64,000 bases of DNA from CAMCXE01 sp036520615 (lineage in GTDB: Bacteria > Pseudomonadota > Gammaproteobacteria > Pseudomonadales > Cellvibrionaceae): positions 31,472 through 95,471 of the forward strand of contig DATDJI010000090.1 of NCBI GenBank assembly GCA_036520615.1. Reading direction: 5' to 3'. A model generated the notes under the pieces. That model was not told where the DNA came from. It ran no database searches and worked only from the letters and a program-made list of their open reading frames with translations. A program made the translations under genes and the position numbers. Below are positions 38,101 through 46,848 of the stretch, one piece after another. Within the stretch, counting starts at the first letter, position 1. Every line of letters starts with the position of its first letter.

Positions 38101-38315
38101 CTTAATTGTTCCTCCAACGGTGTCGCCAAGGTCTCTGCAATTACCTTAGGGTTCGCTCCCGGGTAAGATGCATTAACAACTACTGAAGGTGGTGCCACTT
38201 CCGGGTATTCAGAAATCGGCAATTTAAACATGGCCAAAAAGCCCGCAATAAATATCAGCAGAGAAATAACTCCGGCAAATATCGGCCTATCGACAAAAAA
38301 TTTTGAAATATTCAT
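35142..38315 (-). CDS. RND multidrug efflux pump, HAE-1 family (AcrB/MexB type)
   Basis: Inner-membrane proton-driven drug exporter of 1057 residues. The start MNISKFFVDRPIFAGVISL, the PISEYPEVAPP motif and the TM4 charge pair in GIVVDDAIVVVENVERN identify it. Further landmarks are VPIAFVSG, a porter domain with FPPPPVRGLG, and a C-terminal GVLPMVFSTGAGAE. Twelve membrane helices are expected. It lies between the adaptor and outer-membrane genes on the same strand, forming a complete pump. Confidence 0.96.
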   Translation of the reverse strand: MNISKFFVDRPIFAGVISLLIFIAGFLAMFKLPISEYPEVAPPSVVVNASYPGANPKVIAETLATPLEEQLSGTENMLYMFSQATTDGRLTLTVTFKIGTNADLAQQMVQNRVSQALPRLPDVTRQAGVTVVKSSPDLTMVVHLISPDKSYDELYLRNYALMNIKDELAKVPGVGLVRLFGSGDYAMRIWLNPDKIAQYRLTASDVTNAIREQNIQVAAGLIGGAPTTNLIDVQLPVNAKGRLSTPEEFGNIIVRAGNQGELILLKDLARIEMSAADFNLAAQLDGQPAVAIPIFQSPGANAIQISDGVRAKMAAIKSRLPSGVDYKVVYDPTIFVKSSIKAVIKTLLEALALVVVVVILFLQTWRASIIPLLAVPVSIIGTFALMWVFGFSINTLSLFGLVLAIGIVVDDAIVVVENVERNIEDGLSPLEATYKAMQEVSGPIIAISLTLIAVFVPIAFVSGLTGQFYKQFALTIAISTVISAINSLTLSPALAALLLKSHTAPKDRLTRLMDRFLGRFFAGFNRVFSRSSGRYSTQVGKLLGRKSLALGIYVVFLALTAGEFLSIPKGFVPAQDKQYLIAFAQLPDGATLARTAQVIKKMGDIGLGEGGVANAVQFPGLSINGFTNSASAGIVFFPLKPFDERTDKNLSAGAIARTLQMKFAGIPEAFIAIFPPPPVRGLGTTGGFKLQIEDRGGLGYERLAEVVAQVQQKAATRPELASVFSNFKINVPQLYADLDRPKAKQLGLNIKEIFDSMQIYLGSLYVNDFNQFGRTYQVIAQADAPFRNSPQDALNLKLRNTSGEMVPLGSVLSIKESFGPESAAHYNGYLAADLNGNAAPGYSSGQAQDAIKEILAETLPTGIEYEWTELTYQEVLAGNTAIYILPLCLLLVFLVLAAQYESLALPLVVVSIVPLSILSALFGVWVTGGDNNIFTQVSLFVLAGLASKNAILIVEFARELELRGMATYQAAITASRMRLRPILMTSFAFIMGVLPMVFSTGAGAEMRSVMGIAVFSGMLGVTFFGLFFTPIFYVLARKLEGKKTPTAAHIINSEYSL

Positions 38316-38448
38316 AGCGTTACTCCCGCCGGTATGTTTTTAGGCACAAGCGCGCCTCGGGATAAAATCCCACTGATTCAGTTCGTCGTACAAAAAGGAA
38401 TGCAATAAGCAGCTAGACTGTTAATTGCGAATTACAGATGCACGCCTA

Positions 38449-39612
38449 TTAATGCTGCTGGGCTACTGCTGCTGTGGCGGGTGTGGGATTGACCTGAGTA
38501 TTGGGGCGCACTTTAGATAAACCATTGCTAATAATACGCTCGCCCTGATTTAAACCTGCTAAGACCACGCGCTGTCCGTCGTAATAATCACCCAATGTAA
38601 CTTCGCGATAATTAGCCGTGTTTTTTTCATCGACAACCATGACGAATTTTTTGCTCTGATTAGTACCTATGGCTTTGTCGGGAATTAACAATGCAGGCAA
38701 TTCCTGTGCGCTGCCTAAACGAATTTGCGCGAACATACCTGGAGTTAATTCTCCCTTGGCGTTATCCAAAATCGCCCTCGCACGAATTGTGCCTGTAGCA
38801 GGGTCGATATGATTATCTAAAGACTCCAAATGCCCGATATAAGCGTCGCTTTGCTCACCGGTTAAGCGCACCTGAACAGGCATTTCGCGCAACACCTGCG
38901 CCTTGCGCACTATTTTAATAAAACTGGCTTCGTCGACATTAAATTCCGCATATAAAGTTTTACTCGCCGTAATTCGCGCTAATACAGGCGCATTTACACC
39001 AGTCTCAACATTATTACCTTGGGTTAATTCAGCTCGGCTAATACGCCCGCTAATTGGCGCCGAAATATGAGCGTATTCAACATTTAATTGTGCGCGGGCT
39101 ACCGCAGCTTGCGCCTCCTGACGCTTTGCCACTGCTACAGCTTCGGCATTGACACTTGCCTCATAAAGGCTATCAGCAATTAATTTTTGCTTTAATAATT
39201 GCTGCGCGCGATTAAGCTCATCACGCGCCAACTGTAATTGTGATTGCGCGCTGGCAAGCTGCGCTTGCGCTTGCATCAACGCCGCTTCATGAGGGCGAGG
39301 ATCGATTACAAATAATGGCTGCCCCTGCTTAACTTCCTGCCCTTCACTAAACAATATTTTCTGGATAATTCCGCTAACCTGCGGCTTCAAGCTTGCACTT
39401 TCCACAGCGCTTAAGCGCCCAGAAAAATCTACCCAGTTGCGCAAAGATTGCGTTTTTATTTCAATAACTTCCACAGCTGGCGGCGGTGGTGCCGCGCCAC
39501 CGGCGGCGATTGCTTTTGATTGATGACCAAACCAAAACAGGCCAGGTACAGCAATTGCTGCCGCTACAAGCAAGCCGAGCGTTTTTTTCGATAACACAGC
39601 TGTCGTTTTCAT
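38449..39612 (-). CDS. RND efflux periplasmic adaptor (AcrA/MexA type)
   Basis: Membrane fusion protein of about 387 residues linking pump and channel. A signal anchor (about 10-30) is followed by GRLSAVESASLKPQVSGI, the lipoyl half motif GQPLFVIDPRPHEA, a coiled-coil hairpin rich in Ala and Gln, and AHISAPISGRISRAE. The beta-barrel has NHIDPATGTIRARA. The ATG at 39612 or the in-frame one at 39627 could be the start; neither has a strong ribosome site. It is the first gene of the operon, and a palindromic operator at 39673-39694 lies just upstream. Confidence 0.94.
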   Translation of the reverse strand: MKTTAVLSKKTLGLLVAAAIAVPGLFWFGHQSKAIAAGGAAPPPPAVEVIEIKTQSLRNWVDFSGRLSAVESASLKPQVSGIIQKILFSEGQEVKQGQPLFVIDPRPHEAALMQAQAQLASAQSQLQLARDELNRAQQLLKQKLIADSLYEASVNAEAVAVAKRQEAQAAVARAQLNVEYAHISAPISGRISRAELTQGNNVETGVNAPVLARITASKTLYAEFNVDEASFIKIVRKAQVLREMPVQVRLTGEQSDAYIGHLESLDNHIDPATGTIRARAILDNAKGELTPGMFAQIRLGSAQELPALLIPDKAIGTNQSKKFVMVVDEKNTANYREVTLGDYYDGQRVVLAGLNQGERIISNGLSKVRPNTQVNPTPATAAVAQQH

Positions 39613-39672
39613 ATCTACTGCTCGCATTCAAATGGGGGAACCTTTGGGGTCACATAAGTGTCCATTTAGCGA

Positions 39673-39694
39673 GCATACATACCGGTTGGTATGC
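39673..39694. promoter_or_regulatory. TetR-type operator upstream of the efflux operon
   Basis: Palindrome centred on ATACCGGTTGGTAT (39679-39692) with flanking GCATAC and GC. The core pattern ATACCnnTTGGTAT recurs just before the divergent TetR gene, which strongly suggests both are bound by that repressor. This copy lies 60 bp upstream of the adaptor start. Confidence 0.75.
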
Positions 39695-39877
39695 AGGTCA
39701 AGAAATTATTTTCCGATGAAGGAGGTAACCTATACCCCTTAAGATGAGAAGGATTTGTGATATTAAACAAAAACCATTGGGAAAATTACTCTAGACTTAC
39801 TAAGAGTTTGCAGCAGGCGGCGGCTATCGCTAACCTAGGCGCGCGCAACAAAGGCGCTCGAGGTTATTAGCCCTTAC

Positions 39878-39891
39878 ATACCTATTGGTAT
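39878..39891. promoter_or_regulatory. Second TetR-type operator, upstream of the repressor gene
   Basis: ATACCTATTGGTAT matches the other operator in 12 of 14 positions and keeps the same half-sites. It lies 23 bp ahead of the ATG at 39915, where bound repressor would block its own transcription. Confidence 0.72.
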
Positions 39892-39914
39892 AGATGTACT
39901 CCACGAGAACGATT

Positions 39915-40544
39915 ATGACCCCACAGGATACACGCACACTGTTGTTGGACACCGCCTTAACATTAATTTGGCGTAGCAATTACGATTCAGTTGGCGTGAA
40001 TGAAATCTGTAAACAGGCGGGCGTGACTAAAGGCAGTTTTTATCACCACTTCGAATCCAAAATGGAATTATTTTGCGAAGCGAGTAATCATTACTGGGAG
40101 ACAATTCGTAAGGATTTGGACTCACTGCTATCTCCGATTAACCCACCCCTTGAACAACTCGCTAAATGGATTAATTTTATTTTTATCAATAAAGTCGGCT
40201 GTGATGAGGAAAATATTCCCGGCTGCGCTTTTTTCTCCGCCAGCATGCAAATTGGCGCGGGTGACGCTCGTATTCTCACCTCGCTGCAAGCGATGTTAGA
40301 GCGCGGCGCAACTTATAACAGAGCATTGATTTTGAATTTGCAAAATGGAAATTTCCTAGATGATGAAATCAATTGCGAGCAAAAGGCGCGACTGCTGCAG
40401 CAATTTGTTCACGGCGCTATTGGTTTTGTACGTGTCACAAAAAATATTGCCAATTTAAAAGGCGACTTACCTAAAGGCATATTTCGCTTAATCGGTTTAA
40501 AAAAGGAATATTGGGACCAAGTAGAAAGCCAAATCTTCACTTAA
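39915..40544 (+). CDS. TetR-family repressor of the efflux operon
   Basis: One-component regulator of 209 residues. The N-terminal helix-turn-helix reads YDSVGVNEICKQAGVTKGSFYHHFESKMEL, split here only by context, and is typical of the AcrR/NemR class. The C-terminal part resembles TetR_C with NIPGCAFFSASMQ. I chose the ATG at 39915; the in-frame ATG at 39894 would start inside the operator. It is divergent from the pump operon. A Cys-containing GCDEENIPGC segment could be a ligand or redox sensor, which is speculative. Confidence 0.93.
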   Translation: MTPQDTRTLLLDTALTLIWRSNYDSVGVNEICKQAGVTKGSFYHHFESKMELFCEASNHYWETIRKDLDSLLSPINPPLEQLAKWINFIFINKVGCDEENIPGCAFFSASMQIGAGDARILTSLQAMLERGATYNRALILNLQNGNFLDDEINCEQKARLLQQFVHGAIGFVRVTKNIANLKGDLPKGIFRLIGLKKEYWDQVESQIFT

Positions 40545-40618
40545 ACAGCGATATAAACCCAAGATTCGGTCGAGGCGATTAACAATAATTACGCCAGCTC
40601 AGGTTGATATAACCATTT

Positions 40619-40646
40619 GCCAATGTTCTACCTCTTTTACATTGGC
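40619..40646. terminator. Stem-loop between the TetR and CBS genes
   Basis: A perfect 8-bp inverted repeat, GCCAATGT with ACATTGGC, and a 12-base loop lie between two convergent genes. No U-tract follows directly, so termination is plausible but weakly supported. Confidence 0.4.
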
Positions 40647-40704
40647 GAGCCTGCATTGCATTGACACGATACTTAAAATTCAAACGGAGAACGTTAAACC
40701 GATT

Positions 40705-41202
40705 TTATTTATTCGCTGGCTGAACAAACGCTTTTAATACATCCATCGCTGTTACTACACCCACCACTTTATTGTTATCCGTGACGAACACCCTGTGAAG
40801 ATGTCGATCTAATAATACGTTGGCAACAGCTGTTAGTGACTCGTTTTGATCGATCGCAATCACTTCGTGGGTCATAATTTGGTGAACCGTACAATTTCGC
40901 GCCGCGTCTTTTACCCATGAACGCAACACATCTTCATTAATATCTTGCCCGCAACTATCTCTGTAATGGTTACGCAGTGCGTTGCTTTTATCCTGCTCAT
41001 CCAAATTATTAAATTTACACACATCACCAACACTTACAACTCCAACTAATTCGTGATCCGATGCAATTACAGGTGCTGCGGAGATTTGTCGGTTAATAAA
41101 AAAGTCCGCTAAGCGGTGAATTGTCCAGCCTTCATAAGCGGTTAGAAGGTCAGTTGTCATGATATCTTTAGCGCACAGATCATTCGTTATAGCAATATTC
41201 AT
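40705..41202 (-). CDS. CBS-pair domain protein
   Basis: Cytoplasmic protein of about 165 residues made almost entirely of two CBS motifs. The first is around 10-60 (CAKDIMTTDLLTAYEGWTIH...GVVSVGDVCKF), the second around 105-160 (VHQIMTHEVIAIDQNESLT...VVGVVTAMDVL). Such pairs bind adenine nucleotides and act as energy or ligand sensors. The ATG at 41202 follows GAGAGAT, which is better than the upstream start 15 codons earlier. It stands alone with no partner enzyme next to it. Confidence 0.9.
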   Translation of the reverse strand: MNIAITNDLCAKDIMTTDLLTAYEGWTIHRLADFFINRQISAAPVIASDHELVGVVSVGDVCKFNNLDEQDKSNALRNHYRDSCGQDINEDVLRSWVKDAARNCTVHQIMTHEVIAIDQNESLTAVANVLLDRHLHRVFVTDNNKVVGVVTAMDVLKAFVQPANK

Positions 41203-41538
41203 TAGCAGATCTCTCAAGCAGCCGAACAGGATAAAATTACGGTGCACACATTGGCCTAAGCTAAGTCTGCACTGGACTTGGAAAAACTAAACACATACAG
41301 CATGTAAAAATAGCCGAATAACCGTGGATTTGCTAGCAGTCGCGCGCAAACTGCGTCGCGAATCTCTATATTAACGTACATATTTGAAACCAGTTTCGCT
41401 ATCACCACGTGCGGGACTTCGTTTTTATTTTGTCGCTGGCGAAACAAAGGCACACTTTATTCAAGGCATCCTGCGTATCTCCTAAAATGTCCAAAACAAC
41501 AATGCCAAACTCTCCAAGTAAGCAGCCAGGCAGCTAGG
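41203..41538. other. Intergenic region, nothing recognised
   Basis: About 335 bp between the CBS gene and the glycosylase gene. A 65-codon minus-strand frame at 41256-41453 lacks a ribosome site and any family likeness, so it is not called. Confidence 0.4.
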
Positions 41539-42057
41539 TTAACCACCTGTAAGAGCCGATTTTATTTGTGACCAGCGCTGGATTTTTTCCGGTAACGGCA
41601 ACACATTTTTTCCCGGGATATTGCTTGTAGAAGGTAATTCGATACATTCAATGTTCACAAACACGTCTGTATAACGCTTACGAATAGCTCTGAATTTTCT
41701 ACTCGCCTCACCGCCGTTGAGTGCTATAAGGCCGATATTGGGGTAAGCAGACAATAATTTCTGTAGATCATTAGGGATGGCATCGCGAATATTGGAGTCC
41801 AAGCTTCCGCGACGATCAGCGGCCTTCAACACATCCCATAAAGCAAGCCGCTGATTTAAAATAAACTGCTTTTTTTCCTCGTAAGTTATACCGGGGTTAC
41901 AATCAAATAATGCGGCTAAAATGGGCCAAAAATGGTTACGTGGGTTGCCGTAGTACTGTTGTTTCTGCAAAGACATATCGCCCGGCAAACTACCCAAAAT
42001 AAGAACCCGCGACTGTTCACCAATAATAGGTGCCAAACCCTCTTTCCAATTCTCCAT
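41539..42057 (-). CDS. DNA-deoxyinosine glycosylase (uracil-DNA glycosylase superfamily, family 6)
   Basis: Base-excision repair enzyme of 172 residues predicted to remove hypoxanthine, and perhaps other deaminated bases, from DNA. Motif 1 is VLILGSLPGDMS, followed by KQQYYGNPRNHFWP. The latter is characteristic of the HDG/family 6 branch, not the MUG branch. The late motif is LPSTSNIPG. The length matches the family. It appears to be a single-gene unit. Confidence 0.88.
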   Translation of the reverse strand: MENWKEGLAPIIGEQSRVLILGSLPGDMSLQKQQYYGNPRNHFWPILAALFDCNPGITYEEKKQFILNQRLALWDVLKAADRRGSLDSNIRDAIPNDLQKLLSAYPNIGLIALNGGEASRKFRAIRKRYTDVFVNIECIELPSTSNIPGKNVLPLPEKIQRWSQIKSALTGG

Positions 42058-42245
42058 TATCGACCTCTTTTAGTTCAGCGATTTACAGAGTAATAGATTT
42101 TAAAAAGTATCCCTTATTAAATTTAACAAACAAAAAAATTTATATACATTCAAAAAATTCCTCTAGTGGAATTGCGATTTTTTAGCTCATTTAAAAGCTG
42201 AAGTTAAAGTAAGCGCGTGTTTGTTAGAGATATTACAGCTGCATT

Positions 42246-42635
42246 TTATTGGCCTTCAGGCGGTTGCCAAAGTTCAACTTTATTCCCCTCCGGGTCTATA
42301 ACCCAGGCAAACTGTCCGTATTCGCTCTCGCCATCGTTGTTTTCTATTATCGTACAGCCTTCTTCGCGTAAAACTCTTACTAAATCTACCAAGTTTTCCA
42401 CACGATAATTAATCATAAACTTGGCGTTACTGGGCGCAAAGTTATTACTTTGCTCTGGGCTAATCGACCATATTGTTGATCCGGTAACAGGTGCGCCCTC
42501 TGCATTAGCCCAAGCGAATGCAGTGCCGCCCCAGGATTGCACGTCAATGCCGAGATGCCGTTTGTACCAGGACTGTAACGCTTGCGCATCTTTGGCTTGA
42601 AAGAAAATACCGCCGATACCTGTCACGCGCTTCAT
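42246..42635 (-). CDS. VOC-superfamily (glyoxalase-like) protein
   Basis: Small metal-enzyme-fold protein of about 129 residues with two beta-alpha-beta-beta-beta modules. It has GIGGIFFQAKDAQALQSWYKRHLG at the start and FAWVIDPEGNKVELWQPP at the end, the latter carrying the metal-ligand Glu. The ATG at 42635 follows GGAG at five bases and is preferred to an upstream start that would add a hydrophobic leader. The substrate is unknown. Confidence 0.9.
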   Translation of the reverse strand: MKRVTGIGGIFFQAKDAQALQSWYKRHLGIDVQSWGGTAFAWANAEGAPVTGSTIWSISPEQSNNFAPSNAKFMINYRVENLVDLVRVLREEGCTIIENNDGESEYGQFAWVIDPEGNKVELWQPPEGQ

Positions 42636-42822
42636 AAAGACTCCGACTGCCAACAAACCAATAAAAAGCTGAGAGAAAAGGCTCGATTTAAGCATTTTAA
42701 ATTTTTATTTCACGTAGAAACTCAATAACGTTGTACGCAAAAACCAATTATCTACAATTTTAAAGTTCAATTGATAGCTTCAATAATAGCTCGACAGATC
42801 GAGTTATAGCATTCATTTCATT

Positions 42823-43317
42823 TCAGTCCTCGTAATTTTTAGTGTCCTTTTTGTCGTTGTCTTGCTTTATTTCAAATAACCCAATAGATGCCAGAACAAC
42901 CCAGGTTAATAGGGCGCCGAGTAGAGCTAAGCCGAGCGCCCCAACCCCTGCTGCTACTCCTATGGCCGCCGTCATCCATATGCCTGCGGCGGTTGTAAGA
43001 CCTTTAATTTCTCGTGTTGCGCCTAATTTTAAAATTGCACCAGCGCCTATAAAACCTATACCGCTGGCCAGCCCCTGAATCACTCTTGACACGCCATCCG
43101 ACGACATGCCACTGCCAGTCGCCGCCAATACAAAAAGCGCCGTGCCTAAAGCTACTAACATATGAGTGCGCAGCCCGGCCGATTTACCCGCTTGTTCACG
43201 CTGATACCCTACGAGCGCGCCTAATAACATGGCGGCGATTAATCGAATAATGACGTGGGCCAGTTGTATAGGATTGGGCAGCCCGTAGGTAAGTTCGCTC
43301 CAAAATATTTCAATCAT
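42823..43317 (-). CDS. MgtC/SapB-family membrane protein
   Basis: Inner-membrane protein of about 164 residues with five hydrophobic segments. It carries the family motifs IRLIAAMLLGALVGYQRE, AGLRTHMLVALGTALF and GFIGAGAILK, followed by GLTTAAGIWMTAAIG. Members include MgtC, which helps growth at low magnesium, but many are uncharacterised. The ATG at 43317 has AGAG eight bases ahead; 43332 is an in-frame alternative. No magnesium-responsive leader was recognised upstream. Confidence 0.9.
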   Translation of the reverse strand: MIEIFWSELTYGLPNPIQLAHVIIRLIAAMLLGALVGYQREQAGKSAGLRTHMLVALGTALFVLAATGSGMSSDGVSRVIQGLASGIGFIGAGAILKLGATREIKGLTTAAGIWMTAAIGVAAGVGALGLALLGALLTWVVLASIGLFEIKQDNDKKDTKNYED

Positions 43318-43742
43318 AGTTTTGCTCTGCATAAATAGGTATAACTAGTTGCTTCTGTTAATCTGCAACTGCGTTTATGAACATGTTGAACTGATATAAA
43401 TATTTTCCGCATCAATTAAATGCCAACAAACTTAAGAGAACAAATTCGTCGACTAAAGTTACGATCATCGTTAAAACTTAAGTGGTACTAACATCGAATC
43501 GCAGGTAATAAAATAAATAGCTGCGGAAAATAATAATGCGAACTTCAGGTGAAAAATCAAACGCAATGCGCTGTAATGGCGTGGAATGACCTCGGCTAAG
43601 TGCTGAGGCAGCTTGGCAATACTCTCCTATCGCCACCGCACGCGCCACTACATCTATAAAAACGAATATATACAACTATTAGTCAACCGGGCTGTGTGTT
43701 GGCACACTAGCAATCACAACCTATCCATTTCGGCGGCACGCT
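43318..43742. other. Intergenic region between mgtC-like and CadC-like genes
   Basis: About 425 bp of divergent promoter space. Short frames here lack support. I looked for an M-box-like leader before the mgtC-like gene and saw none. Confidence 0.4.
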
Positions 43743-45185
43743 TTGACAGTCAAATTACAAACCAACGGATTCATCATCGATGCCGATCGCCATCTGCTTG
43801 AATTTAGCGATGAAACCGTTCATGTACGCCCCCGCACGTTTGCGCTGCTGCTCGTTTTATTGCGCCACCCGCAGCAAATATTGAGCAAAGACCAACTACT
43901 AAAAACCGTATGGGACGATGTGATTGTCGATGAGCAGGTACTATTCCAAACGATCGGCGAATTGCGCCAGTTGATCCGCGACCCAGGCCTGATCAAAACC
44001 TATCCGCGAAAAGGCTATGCGTGGAGCGCAGCCGTCGAGGAACAGGCGCTCGACGTGCCGGTCCAGCTGAAATCCAAATCGCACTTAATGCCCAATGTTC
44101 AAAAGCTTGCGCTTTTTTCTCTCGTACCGCTGACATTAATCATATTTCTACTCATATACCTCTTATACAAACCAAGCGCTGCAGCCGGTGAAGGGCCTAT
44201 ATTGGTATTGCCGGTAAAATCTAGCCTTGCCGACAGCGACCATGGTTGGGTGCGTTTAGGTGCAATGGATCAGTTGATTAGCGCACTTAAATCGGATGGA
44301 GCAGTGCTCGCACTGGACACGGAATATGTTTTGGAAACACTGCAACGCGCCAAATTTGGCCGCGACATCGCGAGCGATAAAGTCTCGCAATTATTTATTG
44401 TGTCTGGCGCAACGATGGTAGTGGAGACAATGGTCTCCGGCACCGTGGACGACTACCGGCTCGATTATCGGCTGCATTTTAAAAATGACCTCAAGCGCGG
44501 CACAGTTTTCCGTGCGACCGTTGCGGCAGCTATTCAGGATCTGGCACAGATTATTGCCCGCCACCCTCTGTCCAATGAGCACGCAGGCTCGACACAATTT
44601 AATAGCGAGCTAATGGCGCGTGCGTTGGAGCGAAAGGACGCCGGGGATTTAGCCGCTGCGGCGAGCTTATTGGCAAGCTTAAAAGAAATGGATGCGAACA
44701 ACTTGGCTGCACGGCGCCTACTAGCGCAGGTGCTAATCGATCAAGGTAAAACTGACGTGGCCCTGACGGAGATAACCTATGCTTTAACGCTGGCGGAGGC
44801 GACGGCGGAGGAAAGACCGCGTCTGGAATATTGGCAGGCAGTGGCGCTGGTAAAAGAGCGCAAGCTAGCGCCTGCGCTGCAAAGCTTAGATGCATCGGAT
44901 CGCGACGCTACCGAGCGCCGTAATCACCTTTATCTGGCTTATGCCGCTCAGCTGCGTGGTGAAATTGAGCAATCGCTTGGACGGTTGGAGAACGCCCAAG
45001 TGGCCTTTGATAACGCCATCCGATTTCACGCGATTATCCGCTGCCCGCTGGGAGAGGCGCTAACGCGTAGGCAGTTGGCAGCGCTGTTCCAGCAAAAAGG
45101 TGCGTTAGAGCGCGCCGAACAAGAGCGCGAGCAGGTGCGCAAGCTTGCCCAAGCGCATGCCCTGCAAGGGTTTGAAGCCCTTTAA
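43743..45185 (+). CDS. CadC-like membrane transcription regulator with TPR-like domain
   Basis: This 480-residue regulator has an OmpR-type winged helix at about 10-100. It includes HVRPRTFALLLVLLRHPQQ and the recognition region VDEQVLFQTIGELRQLI, ending in YPRKGYAW. A single membrane helix follows (about 120-142), then a periplasmic region whose C-terminal half (about 285-480) is built of Ala/Leu-rich helical repeats like TPRs. The start codon appears to be TTG at 43743, since the family motif begins within ten residues. The next two plus-strand genes are likely targets. The signal is unknown. Confidence 0.88.
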   Translation: MTVKLQTNGFIIDADRHLLEFSDETVHVRPRTFALLLVLLRHPQQILSKDQLLKTVWDDVIVDEQVLFQTIGELRQLIRDPGLIKTYPRKGYAWSAAVEEQALDVPVQLKSKSHLMPNVQKLALFSLVPLTLIIFLLIYLLYKPSAAAGEGPILVLPVKSSLADSDHGWVRLGAMDQLISALKSDGAVLALDTEYVLETLQRAKFGRDIASDKVSQLFIVSGATMVVETMVSGTVDDYRLDYRLHFKNDLKRGTVFRATVAAAIQDLAQIIARHPLSNEHAGSTQFNSELMARALERKDAGDLAAAASLLASLKEMDANNLAARRLLAQVLIDQGKTDVALTEITYALTLAEATAEERPRLEYWQAVALVKERKLAPALQSLDASDRDATERRNHLYLAYAAQLRGEIEQSLGRLENAQVAFDNAIRFHAIIRCPLGEALTRRQLAALFQQKGALERAEQEREQVRKLAQAHALQGFEAL

Positions 45186-45277
45186 AATCAGCAACTTGAG
45201 GAAATTTTAGAAAGCTTTAGTGGAACTCAGCGCGCCGCGCTGGCAATAGTGCGCTGACTTTTTGCCAAGGCGCCTGC

Positions 45278-46387
45278 ATGTCCATCCGTTTTAAAAGCCG
45301 CACATTAGTATCGGTAAGCTTGCTGCTGTTATTTGCAGGCCTATTGGTTACATCGGTGCTGATGTTTACCCGCAGCCACAACACTACTACGGCATTGATG
45401 CACACGGTGTTGGGCACGGCCATATTAATGTTGATCTTCTGGCACCTAACGCACAATTTTGCAGCCTTACGACAGCACCTCAAATGGAGCGGAGCACGCG
45501 CCAAGGCCAATTCCGCCCTGGCTGTGGCCTTAGTATTTGTCGCCACATTGGCGGCAGCCACTTTCTACCAGTGGGCACCATTTGAGCACTTTTATAACTG
45601 GGGCGCTGCAATGCGTTTGCAGGCAAATGGACCTCAGCAAATGCAATTCACTTACATGCGGGTCGATGCAACAGCTACTCAGGCCACTGGCGAGGCAATG
45701 CGTATCGACCTGCGCAGCGGCCCCCAATTTGATTGGCCGCAATACGCTTTTTGGTTGGAAACTCTCGACGGTACGCTCATTCAGCCGCTCTACGTCACAC
45801 GGAAACTCGCCCAAAACCAATTCGATACGCGCGTAACACGGAAAGCTGAAGGTTTGGTATTTACAAGCAACCCGCTCAAAGCTGGCAAAGAGGCTGCAAT
45901 TTTTGATTTCGTCAGCGACCCTGATAGTGCCTCCGACCGAGCCAGGCCTGAATCTTTACCGGTATTTCTGCATAAGCTCGCTCAGGCGCATTCAACACAC
46001 GATGCCACTATTGACGGCTACGCTGGTGCAACGATTCAGCAAAGCTTTTTGCTCTCTACTCGTGCAAAGTCCCCAGTTGCAGCACCTTACCGCGTGCGTT
46101 TTGAAATTAATCAGTCGTTCGATTTCAATGACTATTATTCCAGCGATCGCTTCCCTGATGACGCGATCTATTCGGGCAATGGCTACAGTGCGCAGCCGTC
46201 ACTCATTTATGAAGCAGTGATCAATCCGGGTTCAAACCAGCGTTATTACCCTATGCAGCTGATCGGACGCGGCCACCATTCTGGCCAAGACGGCGACATA
46301 CATGCGGACATGAATAACATGACGACCGCCCTTGAAATCATCGACCGAATAATTATCGAAATTCCAACTAAAGAGACGAATTTATGA
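45278..46387 (+). CDS. Membrane protein of unknown function (DUF4405-like N-terminus)
   Basis: This 369-residue protein has three hydrophobic helices at about 10-30, 38-58 and 74-95. The second is rich in His (HTVLGTAILMLIFWHLTHNF), which recalls b-type cytochrome-like DUF4405 proteins. The remaining 270 residues are predicted periplasmic, with an IDGYAGATI segment that faintly recalls FMN-binding proteins. No confident family was recognised. It lies 92 bp after the CadC-like gene with AAGG before the ATG, and overlaps the RidA-like gene by ATGA. Confidence 0.75.
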   Translation: MSIRFKSRTLVSVSLLLLFAGLLVTSVLMFTRSHNTTTALMHTVLGTAILMLIFWHLTHNFAALRQHLKWSGARAKANSALAVALVFVATLAAATFYQWAPFEHFYNWGAAMRLQANGPQQMQFTYMRVDATATQATGEAMRIDLRSGPQFDWPQYAFWLETLDGTLIQPLYVTRKLAQNQFDTRVTRKAEGLVFTSNPLKAGKEAAIFDFVSDPDSASDRARPESLPVFLHKLAQAHSTHDATIDGYAGATIQQSFLLSTRAKSPVAAPYRVRFEINQSFDFNDYYSSDRFPDDAIYSGNGYSAQPSLIYEAVINPGSNQRYYPMQLIGRGHHSGQDGDIHADMNNMTTALEIIDRIIIEIPTKETNL

Positions 46388-46824
46388 CTAAACCAATATG
46401 CATCATTAGCCTTATGATTCTTTGCCTTAGCGCTTGCGCAACGACTAGCTCAACGGCTACCCATGTAGAGCGTAAACATTATGGCCAGTGGGAATTGCCG
46501 TTGGGTTATACACAAGTGGTGCGTCACGGTAATACGCTCTACCTATCAGGTATCGGTAATACTGGCGCAACTTTGCGCGAGCAGCTCGAAGGTATTTACC
46601 GCACCACAGGCAAAATTCTTTCCGACTACAAAGCCACACCGGCAGAAATAGTCAAAGAAGTGATTTACACAACAGACATAATATCGCTAGAAAAAGCCAA
46701 TGCTGTTCGCACACAATTTTACAATAATGGGCAATACCCAAGCTCTTCATGGGTACAGGTGCAACGATTACTCGGCGCTGATATGCAGGTAGAAGTAGAA
46801 TTTATTGTGCAGCTGCAACATTAA
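46384..46824 (+). CDS. RidA/YjgF-family lipoprotein
   Basis: RidA-fold protein of 146 residues, unusual in being exported: it begins with a lipoprotein signal and lipobox LSAC near residue 18. The mature part shows GNTLYLSGIGN, ATPAEIVKEVIYTTD and the C-terminal VEVEFIVQL of the family. Cytosolic RidA deaminates reactive enamines; a periplasmic version probably has another job. The four-base overlap with the preceding membrane gene argues for a joint function. Confidence 0.88.
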   Translation: MTKPICIISLMILCLSACATTSSTATHVERKHYGQWELPLGYTQVVRHGNTLYLSGIGNTGATLREQLEGIYRTTGKILSDYKATPAEIVKEVIYTTDIISLEKANAVRTQFYNNGQYPSSSWVQVQRLLGADMQVEVEFIVQLQH

Positions 46825-46848
46825 TTCAGGTTTTGGCGTTGCACCGGA

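Noticed and set aside
41256..41453. 65-codon minus-strand frame next to the CBS gene
   Set aside because: No ribosome site or conserved pattern; likely chance.
43318..43742. Magnesium riboswitch before the mgtC-like gene
   Set aside because: No M-box-type conserved motifs or terminator pair could be found in the leader.
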